Shown here: one piece after another, positions 17,045 through 25,739 of the stretch
Position numbering within the stretch: the stretch's first letter is position 1
Layout of the letters: every line of letters starts with the position of its first letter
Assembly: GCA_944384835.1 (NCBI GenBank)
Contig: CALWUU010000036.1
Span: forward strand, 40,398 to 104,397
Length of the DNA: 64,000 nt
Direction: 5' to 3'
Origin: an uncultured Clostridia bacterium
GTDB lineage: Bacteria; Bacillota; Clostridia; Oscillospirales; Acutalibacteraceae
Made by a program: the position numbers and the translations under genes
The notes under the pieces: model-generated
Databases searched by the model: none
Told to the model about the DNA's origin: nothing
What the model saw: the letters and a program-made list of their open reading frames with translations, nothing else

Positions 17045-18898
17045 ATGGCAGACCACATCAAATCGTTAAGAGAAAAAGCAATGAGGCTGCCGCTGCAGCC
17101 CGGCGTGTATATTATGAAAGATAAATCGGACCATGTTATTTATGTGGGCAAGGCAAAAGCGTTAAAAAACAGAGTCAGTCAATATTTTGGTTCAGAGAAA
17201 AATCACGATGAAAAAGTAAGGCAAATGGTTGCTCATGTGCATCATTTTGAGTTTATCGTAACAGACAGTGAGTTTGAAGCGCTGATTTTAGAATGCAGTT
17301 TAATTAAGCAGTATAACCCCAAATATAATATTTTACTCAAAGATGACAAAGGGTACCATTATATTAAAATTACAAAAGGACCATGGTCCCGTATTGAAGC
17401 CGCCAAACAAAAATTAGAGGACGAGGCTACTTATATCGGTCCGTTTATCAGCTCCTGGACGGTGAAACAGGCGGTAGATGAAGCTGTCAAAATTTTTAAA
17501 CTTCCTGTTTGTCATAAAAAATTCCCCCAGGATATACGCAAGACGCGTCCTTGCCTGAATTATTATATTAAGCAGTGTTGTGCTCCGTGCAGAGGGACGA
17601 TTTCAGAGCAGGAATATGAGGAAATTATCAAAGATGCAGAAGACTTTTTAAAGGGCGGCAGCACAGTTTCCTTAAAAGCGTTAACTGAAAAAATGACAGA
17701 AGCCGCAGAGAATATGGAATTTGAAAAAGCGGCACGAATTCGTGACCGTATTGCTGCCATTAAAAAAATCAGCGAGAAGCAAAAAGTGGTGCGCGCAAAA
17801 GTGGCGGAGCAGGATGTGTTTGCTCTGGTACAAAGCGGAGGCAGCCACGGAACAGCCGCAGCGTGTTTTGAAGTGTTCCGCTTTTCAGAAGGCAGATTAT
17901 ATGACCAAGAAACTTTTCTTATGGGTGAGATTGGAGATGCAAAACGTGCGCGGACAGAATTTTTGGAACGTTATTATTCTGTGCGCGATCGTGTACCGCC
18001 TCGCGTTACATTGGACGGAGAGGTGGAAGATGCCGAATTATTGCAGGAGTGGTTGTCTGATAAACTTGGAAAAAAGGTAACCATTACAATCCCTAAAATA
18101 GGTGAGCAAGCACAATTGGTAGAAATGTGCCGTAACAATGCTGCCGAAAAGTTGGCCCAAAGTATGGAACGGACAGGCAGAGAAGCCTCCGCATTGGATG
18201 AGTTGGGACGTTTGCTGGGCATGGATACTCCGCCGATGTACATTGAAGCTTATGATATTTCTCACCAATCAGGGGAAGATAATGTGGCGGGTATGGTTGT
18301 GTTCGAAAATGGCAGGCCGTTAAAATCCGCATACAGAAAGTTTAAAATCAAAGGGTTTACAGGGCAGGACGACTATGCTTCCATGGCAGAGGTCATAGAA
18401 CGCAGACTGCAGGAGTATCAGAATAACAAAGAAAGCGGAGAAGGCTTTGGCAGACTGCCTGATTTAATCCTCTTGGACGGCGGAAAAGGACAAATATCTG
18501 CCGTACGCCCTGTTTTAGAGCGTGCAGGCATTGATATTCCGTTGTTTGGTATGGTAAAAGATGATAAACATAAAACACGAGCCATAGCCAAAGACGGAGG
18601 AGAAATTTCGATTTTATCTAAAAGAAAGGCATTTACCCTTGTTTCTACCATACAAGAAGAAGTGCACCGCTTTGCCATCGGTTATCACAGACAGGTTCGC
18701 AAAAAAAATACCTTACAAACCGAACTTACACAAATACCGGGAATTGGAGACAGCCGTGCCAAAGCTATATTAAGCTATTTTAAAACTATGAAGGCGGTAA
18801 AACAGGCGGAAGTGGAACAGTTGGAATTGGTGCCGGGAATGACGAAACCGACGGCACAGGCGGTGTATCAATATTTTAGAAATCAGGAAGAATCATAG
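17045..18898 (+). CDS. uvrC: UvrABC system protein C
   Basis: A 617-residue excinuclease subunit that makes both incisions in nucleotide excision repair. ATG 17045 follows AAGGAGGG; a TTG at 17024 is in frame but upstream of the site. Domains in order: GIY-YIG nuclease (GVYIMKDKSDHVIYVGKA), Cys region (C..CRGTISEQEY), UVR motif (AAENMEFEKAARIRDRI), RNase H-like nuclease (YDISHQSGEDNVAGMVVF), and C-terminal double helix-hairpin-helix (TQIPGIGDSRAKAIL). Normal length. Confidence 0.97.
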   Translation: MADHIKSLREKAMRLPLQPGVYIMKDKSDHVIYVGKAKALKNRVSQYFGSEKNHDEKVRQMVAHVHHFEFIVTDSEFEALILECSLIKQYNPKYNILLKDDKGYHYIKITKGPWSRIEAAKQKLEDEATYIGPFISSWTVKQAVDEAVKIFKLPVCHKKFPQDIRKTRPCLNYYIKQCCAPCRGTISEQEYEEIIKDAEDFLKGGSTVSLKALTEKMTEAAENMEFEKAARIRDRIAAIKKISEKQKVVRAKVAEQDVFALVQSGGSHGTAAACFEVFRFSEGRLYDQETFLMGEIGDAKRARTEFLERYYSVRDRVPPRVTLDGEVEDAELLQEWLSDKLGKKVTITIPKIGEQAQLVEMCRNNAAEKLAQSMERTGREASALDELGRLLGMDTPPMYIEAYDISHQSGEDNVAGMVVFENGRPLKSAYRKFKIKGFTGQDDYASMAEVIERRLQEYQNNKESGEGFGRLPDLILLDGGKGQISAVRPVLERAGIDIPLFGMVKDDKHKTRAIAKDGGEISILSKRKAFTLVSTIQEEVHRFAIGYHRQVRKKNTLQTELTQIPGIGDSRAKAILSYFKTMKAVKQAEVEQLELVPGMTKPTAQAVYQYFRNQEES

Positions 18899-18904
18899 TT
18901 CCTC

Positions 18905-18934
18905 TTGACAGATTCTACGTAAAAGTGAGATAAT
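18905..18934 (+). promoter_or_regulatory. Candidate promoter for rsmD-coaD
   Basis: TTGACA (18905-18910), 18-base spacer, GATAAT (18929-18934), about 97 bases ahead of rsmD. Confidence 0.6.
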
Positions 18935-19030
18935 ACTACTCAAAAGTAAATTTTTAGACAAAAATTATTGTTTTGTTCAAATTCAGTTCAAACGCATATG
19001 ATATGCTAAACAAATAAGGTGGAATGACGT

Positions 19031-19582
19031 ATGCGCATTATAACAGGCAGTGCCAGAGGGGCAAAGCTCTCCACATTAGAAGGAGAAGATGTTCGTCCTA
19101 CAACAGATAGAGTCAAACAGGCATTGTTTAACATTGTCCAGTTTCAAATAGAAGGCAGAGATGTATTGGACTTATTTGCAGGCTCCGGACAATTGGGCTT
19201 GGAAGCTGCCAGCAGAGGTGCTAAATGTGCTGTTTTGGTAGACGCTGCTCAGAATGCCATTGATGTCATTTCTGCTAATGTACACCATACAAACCTAGCT
19301 TCTAAAGTAAAAGTTGTGCATATGGATTATACTTCCTATCTTATGAAGCAGGATATATTATTTGATTTAGCATTTTTAGATCCTCCATATCACAAAGGAA
19401 TTTTGAAAAAAGCGCTGCCGTTAACGGCTAAAGTGATGAATGAGGGTGGTATTATTGTGTGCGAGCATGCGGCAGACGAGTCGGTTCCGGAAGAAGCCGG
19501 TGATTTTGTAAAGCGCCGCACCTACCAATACGGAAAAATTATGCTGACTGTTTATGAGCATAGGAATATGGTGGAAGAATGA
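19031..19582 (+). CDS. rsmD: 16S rRNA (guanine966-N2)-methyltransferase RsmD
   Basis: A 183-residue Rossmann-fold methyltransferase. Motif I is [14 protein letters not shown], and the catalytic amino-methyltransferase motif is LDPPY. N-terminal [13 protein letters not shown] and [14 protein letters not shown] are the RsmD family signature. Its TGA stop overlaps the coaD ATG by four bases (ATGA), a pairing of rsmD and coaD that is typical for Firmicutes. Confidence 0.95.
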   Translation: MRIITGSARGAKLSTLEGEDVRPTTDRVKQALFNIVQFQIEGRDVLDLFAGSGQLGLEAASRGAKCAVLVDAAQNAIDVISANVHHTNLASKVKVVHMDYTSYLMKQDILFDLAFLDPPYHKGILKKALPLTAKVMNEGGIIVCEHAADESVPEEAGDFVKRRTYQYGKIMLTVYEHRNMVEE

Positions 19583-20064
19583 GAATAGGTGTTTGTCCGG
19601 GCAGTTTTGACCCGGTTACATTGGGACATATGGATATTATAGAGCGGGCAACTAAAATATTTGATAAAGTAATTGTTGCCGTTTTAAATAATCCTGCAAA
19701 ACAGACAAGCTTTACAGTAGAAGAACGCGTAACGCTTTTAAAAAGGGCAACCGAGCATTTCCCTACGGTGGAAGTGGATTCTTTTGAAGGTTTGCTGGCT
19801 GATTATGCGAAAATATGTAACGCAACAGCTATTGTTAAGGGACTGCGGGCATTGTCTGATTTTGAGTATGAATTTCAAATGGCGTTAACCAATAAGAAAT
19901 TAAACAAAGGACTTGAAACAGTGTTTCTGACAACCAGTTCAGATAATATGTTTTTAAGCTCCAGTGTAGTAAAAGACATTGCGCAGTTTGGAGGAGATAT
20001 TTCTACTTTAGTGCCTGCTTGTATTTTAAACGATATTAAAGAAAGACTGTGCAATAAAAAGTAA
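19579..20064 (+). CDS. coaD: Phosphopantetheine adenylyltransferase
   Basis: A 161-residue enzyme of CoA synthesis: 4'-phosphopantetheine + ATP to dephospho-CoA. Nucleotidyltransferase motif [14 protein letters not shown] with the TxGH box near the N-terminus; [14 protein letters not shown] and [14 protein letters not shown] are family signatures. Coupled to rsmD by an ATGA overlap. Confidence 0.97.
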   Translation: MRIGVCPGSFDPVTLGHMDIIERATKIFDKVIVAVLNNPAKQTSFTVEERVTLLKRATEHFPTVEVDSFEGLLADYAKICNATAIVKGLRALSDFEYEFQMALTNKKLNKGLETVFLTTSSDNMFLSSSVVKDIAQFGGDISTLVPACILNDIKERLCNKK

Positions 20065-20088
20065 TTTGTAGTATTGGGGGAAGAAAAA

Positions 20089-20559
20089 ATGAGTCAAGCA
20101 ACAGTAGAAGAACTAATGGAAGAACTATACGCTTTGGTGGAAAAAGCGGTAAAATTGCCTTTAAGCGGTGGTCGTACTGTTTTGGACGGTGAGGAAGTAA
20201 AAGCGATTTTAGATGAAATGAGAGATAATTTGCCTCAAGAAACACGCCAGGCACGTGCAATTGTAGCGGATCGTACTCAAATTCTTGCGGATGCAAAAAA
20301 AGAAGCTGAGAGCATTATTCGTACTGCAGAGGAACGTGCAAAAAAATTAGTCAGCCAAGATGAAATTACAAAACAAGCACAAGCAAAGGCAACTGAGATG
20401 TTGGCTCAAACCCAAGCAAGATTAAAAGAAATGAAACGTGCCTCCAATGAATATTTAGACGATTTGCTGAAAAGGACAGAGGAGTCTATTACTGCCAGCT
20501 TAAATGAATTGAAACAAACGCGCCATAACATTAAAGCGTCTCTGCGTTCCAGACAGTAA
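20089..20559 (+). CDS. Coiled-coil protein, V-ATPase subunit H/E-like, unknown function
   Basis: A 156-residue, almost entirely helical, charged protein. ATG 20089 follows TTGGGGGAAGAA; an in-frame alternative 15 bases upstream lies before the site. The N-terminal part (EELYALVEKAVKLPLSGGRTVLDGEEVKAILDEMR, in two pieces) followed by a long Ala/Glu/Lys coiled coil (KKEAESIIRTAEERAKKLV) is a conserved clostridial architecture encoded next to coaD, often labelled ATPase from its similarity to rotary ATPase stalk subunits. No nucleotide-binding motif is visible. Function is unknown; a scaffold or DivIVA-like role is only a guess. Confidence 0.75.
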   Translation: MSQATVEELMEELYALVEKAVKLPLSGGRTVLDGEEVKAILDEMRDNLPQETRQARAIVADRTQILADAKKEAESIIRTAEERAKKLVSQDEITKQAQAKATEMLAQTQARLKEMKRASNEYLDDLLKRTEESITASLNELKQTRHNIKASLRSRQ

Positions 20560-20602
20560 AGAATCTTTAAAAATTAACAAAACGTAAATAAATTGTTAAG
20601 GT

Positions 20603-20645
20603 AAAAATCCGGACTACTATATATTGTGGTTCGGTTTTTTTTATA
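20603..20645 (+). terminator. Intrinsic terminator before the dcw cluster
   Basis: Stem CCGGACTAC with GTGGTTCGG (two G-U pairs), flanked by AAAAA and a TTTTTTTT run. It separates the coiled-coil gene from the mraZ promoter. Confidence 0.8.
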
Positions 20646-20709
20646 TCCATATAAGCGGTATTTGCTCAAAAATCAACGAAACTCCGCCATTTTCCAGAGG
20701 AATCCCCTC

Positions 20710-20738
20710 TTGCAATTCATACCATCATCTATTATAAT
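20710..20738 (+). promoter_or_regulatory. Sigma-A promoter of the dcw cluster
   Basis: TTGCAA (20710-20715), 17-base spacer, TATAAT (20733-20738), just ahead of the MraZ-type repeats and about 80 bases from the mraZ start. Confidence 0.75.
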
Positions 20739-20746
20739 CAGTATAT

Positions 20747-20776
20747 AAAGTGGTGAAAGGTGGGGGAAAGTAGAGG
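20747..20776 (+). promoter_or_regulatory. MraZ operator repeats
   Basis: Three direct repeats of the MraZ box type (AAAG-T-G-G) begin at 20747, 20756 and 20767: AAAGTGGTG, AAAGGTGGGGG, AAAGTAGAGG. They start nine bases after the -10 box, so MraZ binding should affect promoter clearance or initiation of its own operon. MraZ is known to recognise tandem repeats of this kind upstream of mraZ. Confidence 0.75.
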
Positions 20777-20818
20777 TCTGTGGTTTCATAGGACACATTT
20801 TCCCTAGAAGTGGCAGTT

Positions 20819-21238
20819 ATGTTGATAGGACAATACCAGCATAATATTGACGTGAAGAATCGCGTAATCGTTCCCGCCAAGTTCCGTGAGGACTTAGGCG
20901 AGCGTTTTTATGTCACAAAAGGATTAGACGGTTGTTTATTTGTGCTTTCTGAGGAAGGTTGGAATAAGCTGCAAGATAAAATTGTTGCAATGCCAATGTC
21001 AAAGGCACGGCAGCTGCAGCGCTTTTTCTTTTCGGGTGCTGCTGAGGTAGAACCGGATAAACAAGGTAGGATATTAATTCCACAGCCACTGAGAGATTAT
21101 GCAAGTATTGAAAAAGATGTAACATTTATAGGTACCGGCGACCGTGCGGAAATTTGGAGCACAGAGCGCTGGACACAATTTAATGATAATTTAACAGAAG
21201 ACAGCATTGCAGAAGCAATGGATGCGCTGTCATTCTAA
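20819..21238 (+). CDS. mraZ: Transcriptional regulator MraZ
   Basis: A 139-residue double AbrB-type (SpoVT) DNA-binding protein. I choose ATG 20819, giving the typical MLIGQYQHNIDVKNRVIVP start; an in-frame GTG at 20810 is possible. Neither has a strong ribosome binding site. Two repeats are seen: KNRVIVPAKFREDLG and KQGRILIPQPLRDYA. It autoregulates the division/cell wall cluster that it heads, through the repeats at 20747-20776. Confidence 0.95.
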   Translation: MLIGQYQHNIDVKNRVIVPAKFREDLGERFYVTKGLDGCLFVLSEEGWNKLQDKIVAMPMSKARQLQRFFFSGAAEVEPDKQGRILIPQPLRDYASIEKDVTFIGTGDRAEIWSTERWTQFNDNLTEDSIAEAMDALSF

Positions 21239-21253
21239 TGCGGAGGGCAATCA

Positions 21254-22180
21254 ATGGCATTTGTGCATAAATCCGTATTGTTTGACGAAACAATCAATGC
21301 TTTGAATATTCGTCCCGATGGTATTTATGTAGACGGTACTGCCGGAGGCGGAGGACATTCGGGAGCAATTTTGGAACGTTTGACAACCGGGACTTTAATT
21401 TCAATTGACCAGGATCCCGATGCTATTGCTTTTGTTTCCGACAAATTTCGGGGTAATTCTTGCTCTATCATTCGACAAGGACAATTTTCGCAGATGACGG
21501 AAATTGTAAATAGTTGTGGCTTTACAGCAGTTGATGGCGTTTTAATGGATATTGGGGTTTCATCTTACCAATTGGATACGCCTGAAAGAGGTTTTTCCTA
21601 TCATTACGATGCTCCGCTGGATATGAGAATGAGTCAGCAGGGAATGAGTGCAAAAGATTTGGTGAATACATTACCGTGGCAAAAACTTGCGGAAATTATC
21701 AGCCGTTACGGTGAGGACAAGTATGCCAAAAGTATTGCGAAGGGTATTGTGAAGGCAAGAGAAGACGCACCGATTGAAACAACATTACAGCTTGCTGAAA
21801 TTGTAAAAGCCTCTGTACCTGCCTCTGTACGCAGAGAACAAGGACATCCGGCACGCAAAACGTTTCAGGCGTTACGGATAGAAGTAAACGGAGAATTAGA
21901 TCAGCTTTCCAAGGCGTTAGATGCCGCTTTTGAACTTCTTAAGCCGGGTGGAAGGCTGGCTATTATCACATTTCATTCGCTGGAAGACAGAATGGTAAAG
22001 CAACGTATGAATGTTTGGTGCCAAGGCTGTACTTGTCCTCCGGATTTTCCCATTTGTGTGTGCGGAAATACACCAAAAGCAAAATTAATTTATAAGAAGG
22101 GTCTTTCCCCTTCGGAAAAAGAATTAGAAGAAAATCCGCGCAGCAGAAGCGCTCGATTAAGAGTTTGTGAGAAATTATAG
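21254..22180 (+). CDS. rsmH: 16S rRNA (cytosine1402-N4)-methyltransferase RsmH
   Basis: A 308-residue SAM-dependent methyltransferase (formerly MraW). VDGTAGGGGHSGAIL is the SAM motif; DPDAIAF, MDIGVSSYQLD, RGFSYHYDAPLDMRM and the C-terminal SLEDRMVK and NPRSRSARLRV are the standard family blocks. Fifteen bases after mraZ with GCGGAGGGC as binding site. Confidence 0.97.
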   Translation: MAFVHKSVLFDETINALNIRPDGIYVDGTAGGGGHSGAILERLTTGTLISIDQDPDAIAFVSDKFRGNSCSIIRQGQFSQMTEIVNSCGFTAVDGVLMDIGVSSYQLDTPERGFSYHYDAPLDMRMSQQGMSAKDLVNTLPWQKLAEIISRYGEDKYAKSIAKGIVKAREDAPIETTLQLAEIVKASVPASVRREQGHPARKTFQALRIEVNGELDQLSKALDAAFELLKPGGRLAIITFHSLEDRMVKQRMNVWCQGCTCPPDFPICVCGNTPKAKLIYKKGLSPSEKELEENPRSRSARLRVCEKL

Positions 22181-22207
22181 TAATATTTTCAGAAAGGAGG
22201 AAGAAAC

Positions 22208-22774
22208 ATGGACTTACATCCGAATCGTTATAACAGAACATCTGAAGCCTATGATTTTTCTTTGTTTGAAGGAAAACCTGTGGAAGATAAATACACAGTC
22301 CACAAAAAAAACAAAGAATTAGCAGTCGGTACGGGAACAGTCAAAGCAGAAAATGATTTGCAGACACATTCTAAAACACATGTTTACCGTATAAAAAAAC
22401 GGAACAGCAAATCAAGAACATTTCGGGTAGTGGTATCATGTTTCTTACTTGTTGTTGCATTAGGAGCCACAGCTTCTATTATTTTTAATCAAGTTCGTTT
22501 AACTGAATTAACAGAGGAGATAGACACAGCTGCTCAGCAGTTAGAAGAAAGTCAAAGTGTTTATACTCAACTTCAAATGAGAGCAAATGCAAATTTATCT
22601 TTGGCAACAGTAGAAAGTTATGCCAAAGAAAATTTGGGTATGAGAAAAATAGATCAAAGTCAATTGGTTTTTGTAGAATTATCTAAAGGCGACAAAGGGG
22701 AAGTTGTACAAGACAACAGCGGAAACAATTTCTTTACAAATCTTTGGAATACTATTAAAAACTTCTTGTCATAA
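22208..22774 (+). CDS. ftsL: FtsL-like septum protein
   Basis: A 188-residue bitopic protein: a long basic cytoplasmic tail (1-73), one membrane segment (about 74-94, VVVSCFLLVVALGATASII), then a leucine-rich coiled coil (LTELTEEIDTAAQQLEESQ) and the family-typical VESYAKENLGMRK. FtsL joins DivIC and FtsQ/DivIB to activate septal FtsW/PBP. Sequence similarity in FtsL is low, so the call rests on topology and its place between rsmH and the PBP gene. Start behind AAAGGAGG. Confidence 0.85.
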   Translation: MDLHPNRYNRTSEAYDFSLFEGKPVEDKYTVHKKNKELAVGTGTVKAENDLQTHSKTHVYRIKKRNSKSRTFRVVVSCFLLVVALGATASIIFNQVRLTELTEEIDTAAQQLEESQSVYTQLQMRANANLSLATVESYAKENLGMRKIDQSQLVFVELSKGDKGEVVQDNSGNNFFTNLWNTIKNFLS

Positions 22775-22848
22775 TTAAATTTTCATTGAAATAAGTATTA
22801 GTACCAAGGCTCGGCTGAAAAGTTTTACACATGTTGACATGATGAACA

Positions 22849-22880
22849 AAGAGTTGAGAGGTAATCTTAACTCTTATTTT
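22849..22880 (+). terminator. Hairpin in the ftsL-PBP gap, possible attenuator
   Basis: An 11-bp stem (22849-22859 with 22865-22875, one G-U) with a 5-base loop, followed by ATTTTTATA. It ends just before the PBP gene's AAAGGGGG site and could attenuate transcription or shield the ribosome binding region. Confidence 0.5.
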
Positions 22881-22899
22881 TATAAAGGGGGAATAACTG

Positions 22900-25125
22900 T
22901 TGGCAAAAGGAACAACCATTAAAATGTGGCGGCGAACTTTAATTGTTTTAATTGTTATGGTGGTTTTAGGTTTCGGTTTAATTGTAGTCAGCCTAATCCG
23001 TCTTCAATTGGTTGATGGTGCCGAACTGCAAAAAGCAGCTGTTGACCAACAGTTAAGAGATACCACCATAAGTGCCCAGCGAGGAACCATTTATGATAGA
23101 AATATGAAACCTCTGGCGCAAAGTGCTACTGTATGGAAAGTAGTGCTGGCGCCTGCATATATTGATAAAGAAGACGAAACATTACGTCGTACAATATCGA
23201 CCGGTTTGGCTGAGATTTTAGAGCTGGATGCAGAAGATATTTATGAGCGTACTGAGGGTACTTCTTATTATGACGTTTTGAAAACAAAAGTTGAGACAGA
23301 TGTGAAAGACAGAGTGGTACAATTCATTGAAGAAAACGATTTAGGAAATGCCATTCAATTGCAGGAGGATTACAAACGTTATTATCCGTTTGGTTCCTTT
23401 GCCTCTACCATTCTTGGTTTTACAGGTACCGACGGTCAAGGCCTTGCAGGATTGGAAGCGTACTATGATGAGTATCTTTCCGGCACAGCAGGTCGACTGG
23501 TAACAGCAAAAAATGCAGTTGGTACTGATATGCCATTTCAGTATGAACAAAAAGTAGAAGCACAGGACGGTTATAACTTGGTTCTGACCATTGATGAAGT
23601 GGTTCAGCACTATTTAGAGCAAGCGCTGGAAGAAGGAATTGCAAACAACCAAGTTGAAAATGGTGCAACAGGTATTGTAATGAATGTAAATACCGGTGAA
23701 ATTGTTGCTATGGCCGTGAAAGGAGATTATGACCCTAACAATCCGTTTATAGTTGCAGACGAAGAGGAACGCGCCCGTATTGCGGAACTACCTGAAGAAG
23801 AACAGCAGGCGGCTACAACGGCAGCTTTGGAAGAGCAATGGAGAAATAAAGCAGTCAGTGATACGTACTTCCCTGGTTCTGTATTTAAAATGGTGACGCT
23901 GTCAATGGCGCTGGAAGAAAATGTTGCTAATGAAGAAACCGTTTTCACTTGTACGGGAAAATATGTTCCCGTACAGGGAGAAAGAGCGATTAACTGCCAT
24001 AATACCAGCGGACATGGAACACAAACACTGGTAGAAGGTACTATGAATTCTTGTAACCCATTTTTTATCTATTTGGGTCAATTATTGGGAACCGAAACCT
24101 TTTTTGACTATTTTGAGGCTTTTGGATTTACGGAAAAGACCGGTATTGACCTTCCCGGTGAATCGCAAAGTATATACCATGACGAGGATATGACTTTGAT
24201 GGACTTAGCCGTAGAATCTTTCGGTCAAAACTTTAGTATTACACCAATTCAAATGATTACAGCATGTGCGGCAATTGCAAATGGAGGTTATCTTGTTCAG
24301 CCTCATGTTGTAAGTCAAATTGTAGATAATGATGGTAATATCATTGAAACTGCAGATACTACTGTCAAACGCCAAGTAATTTCTGAGGAGACATCAGAAC
24401 GAGTCAGCAAAATCTTACAAGAAAACGCTACTTCAGGAACAGCAAAAAACGGTTATGTTGCCGGATATAGAATTGCAGGTAAAACAGGTACCTCAGAGAA
24501 AATTGGCGCTGATGGTAAAGTTGGTAGTGATGATACTTATATTGCTTCTTACTGCGGCTTTGCTCCTGCTGATGACCCACAATATGCCGTATTGGTATAC
24601 TTTGATGAACCAACAGGATCCAGTTACTATGGCAGCGCTGTTGCAGGACCTGTATTTGCTAAGATTATGAATGAGATTCTTCCATATTTGAATGTTGAAA
24701 CAAAATATACAGAAGACGAAGCAGGCAGTGTTGGCGTTAGCGCACCAAATGTTATTGGTAAAACAGTAAGCGAAGCAACAAATGAACTTACCAACAATGG
24801 ACTGAAGATTTTGGTAAAGGGTTCCGGAGATACTGTAATTGCACAAGCGCCGGATCCGGGCAGTTCTGTTCCAAGCGGCGGCACTGTAGTTGTATATACG
24901 GATGAAGCAAGTATGAATCAAACCGTTGCAGTGCCGGACTTTACAAACCGATCTTTGTCGGATGTAAACTACTTGGCATCACAAGCAGGATTAAATATTA
25001 AAGTGACAGGTGCATATAATAGTTCGGCAGCTACTGCAAGAACGCAGGATTATGCAGCGGGAGAACAAGTAGAACCTGGCACGATTATTACAGTCAATTT
25101 TGTAGAAGAGGATACTGTTAGATAG
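22900..25125 (+). CDS. Class B penicillin-binding protein (FtsI/SpoVD type) with two PASTA domains
   Basis: A 741-residue septal or spore transpeptidase starting at TTG 22900 behind AAAGGGGG. One N-terminal membrane segment (about 12-34), PBP dimerisation domain (QRGTIYDRNMKPLA), transpeptidase domain with SVFK (Ser327 nucleophile), SCN (384-386) and KTGTSEK (528-530), then two PASTA domains (about 613-668 and 676-736). It cross-links peptidoglycan on the outer face. SpoVD often has one PASTA domain and Pbp2B two, so the division role is somewhat favoured; only one such gene is in this cluster. Confidence 0.93.
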   Translation: MAKGTTIKMWRRTLIVLIVMVVLGFGLIVVSLIRLQLVDGAELQKAAVDQQLRDTTISAQRGTIYDRNMKPLAQSATVWKVVLAPAYIDKEDETLRRTISTGLAEILELDAEDIYERTEGTSYYDVLKTKVETDVKDRVVQFIEENDLGNAIQLQEDYKRYYPFGSFASTILGFTGTDGQGLAGLEAYYDEYLSGTAGRLVTAKNAVGTDMPFQYEQKVEAQDGYNLVLTIDEVVQHYLEQALEEGIANNQVENGATGIVMNVNTGEIVAMAVKGDYDPNNPFIVADEEERARIAELPEEEQQAATTAALEEQWRNKAVSDTYFPGSVFKMVTLSMALEENVANEETVFTCTGKYVPVQGERAINCHNTSGHGTQTLVEGTMNSCNPFFIYLGQLLGTETFFDYFEAFGFTEKTGIDLPGESQSIYHDEDMTLMDLAVESFGQNFSITPIQMITACAAIANGGYLVQPHVVSQIVDNDGNIIETADTTVKRQVISEETSERVSKILQENATSGTAKNGYVAGYRIAGKTGTSEKIGADGKVGSDDTYIASYCGFAPADDPQYAVLVYFDEPTGSSYYGSAVAGPVFAKIMNEILPYLNVETKYTEDEAGSVGVSAPNVIGKTVSEATNELTNNGLKILVKGSGDTVIAQAPDPGSSVPSGGTVVVYTDEASMNQTVAVPDFTNRSLSDVNYLASQAGLNIKVTGAYNSSAATARTQDYAAGEQVEPGTIITVNFVEEDTVR

Positions 25126-25155
25126 CAGTTATACACCTGAAGGAGGTATTCTTTC

Positions 25156-25686
25156 ATGGAACAAAATAATACAAAACTCGTTGTAATGTCCCAGCATGCG
25201 GCAATGACATGGGGACCAATTTTAGAACAGTTATTTGAACAATGCCATTGCAGTGACAGATTTTCCATTTGCGGTTTTGAGGATTATCTGCTGCACAGTG
25301 CATACGGCACTCCGTACATTATTGTGCTTGACAGTGAAGATGATTGTTTGCAGGCAGCTAATATTTTACACAACTTTTCAGTTTGTGTCATGAACTATGA
25401 CCTTCCTGTTAAATTAGATACAAAGAAATTAGACAAATGCAGAGTGTTGACTTATTCTACATCCAGCGACAATGCAGATTTTACAGCAAGAAATGCGCAT
25501 TGTATTCAAGAGTTTGGGTGCGCATTTGAAATAGTCGGCGTTGGTGTGATTGGAAGGATTAAACTGCGCACCGCCGAACCGGATGATGTAAAAACAGCTT
25601 TAATGGGCGCATCTGTTTGTTTGGCTTGCGGTATTCCTTTTGCGGATGTGTTAACATCTTTAAATATGCTTGCAGTAGGCGTATAA
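25156..25686 (+). CDS. Mur-ligase central-domain-like protein without ATP site
   Basis: A 176-residue protein with a good binding site (GAAGGAGG) and an intact frame. Residues about 96-176 follow the distal half of a Mur ligase central domain: VLTYSTSSDNADFTARN (like the TYG...AD..A.N block), FEIVGVGVIGRIKL, then DVKTALMGASVCLACGIPF (like HNV.NALAA.A.A..LGI). NYDLP near 81 recalls the N-x-DD block. There is no GTxGKT P-loop, no UDP-binding domain and no C-terminal ligase domain. It sits between the PBP gene and mraY, where murE is found in Bacillus. It may be a murE relic given a new, non-catalytic role; I cannot name a function. Confidence 0.6.
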   Translation: MEQNNTKLVVMSQHAAMTWGPILEQLFEQCHCSDRFSICGFEDYLLHSAYGTPYIIVLDSEDDCLQAANILHNFSVCVMNYDLPVKLDTKKLDKCRVLTYSTSSDNADFTARNAHCIQEFGCAFEIVGVGVIGRIKLRTAEPDDVKTALMGASVCLACGIPFADVLTSLNMLAVGV

Positions 25687-25739
25687 AAAGGGTTGTTTGA
25701 ATATAGCAGATTTGTGAAATTAAAGGGTGGATAATTGAG

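Noticed and set aside
20574..20599. TTAACAA / TTGTTAA inverted pair, considered as a Rex site
   Set aside because: The arms are 12 bases apart and in the opposite order to the Rex consensus; it lies ahead of a terminator in AT-rich DNA.
23720..23948. Antisense frame within the PBP gene
   Set aside because: A Ser/Ala-rich shadow frame opposite a well-supported catalytic domain.
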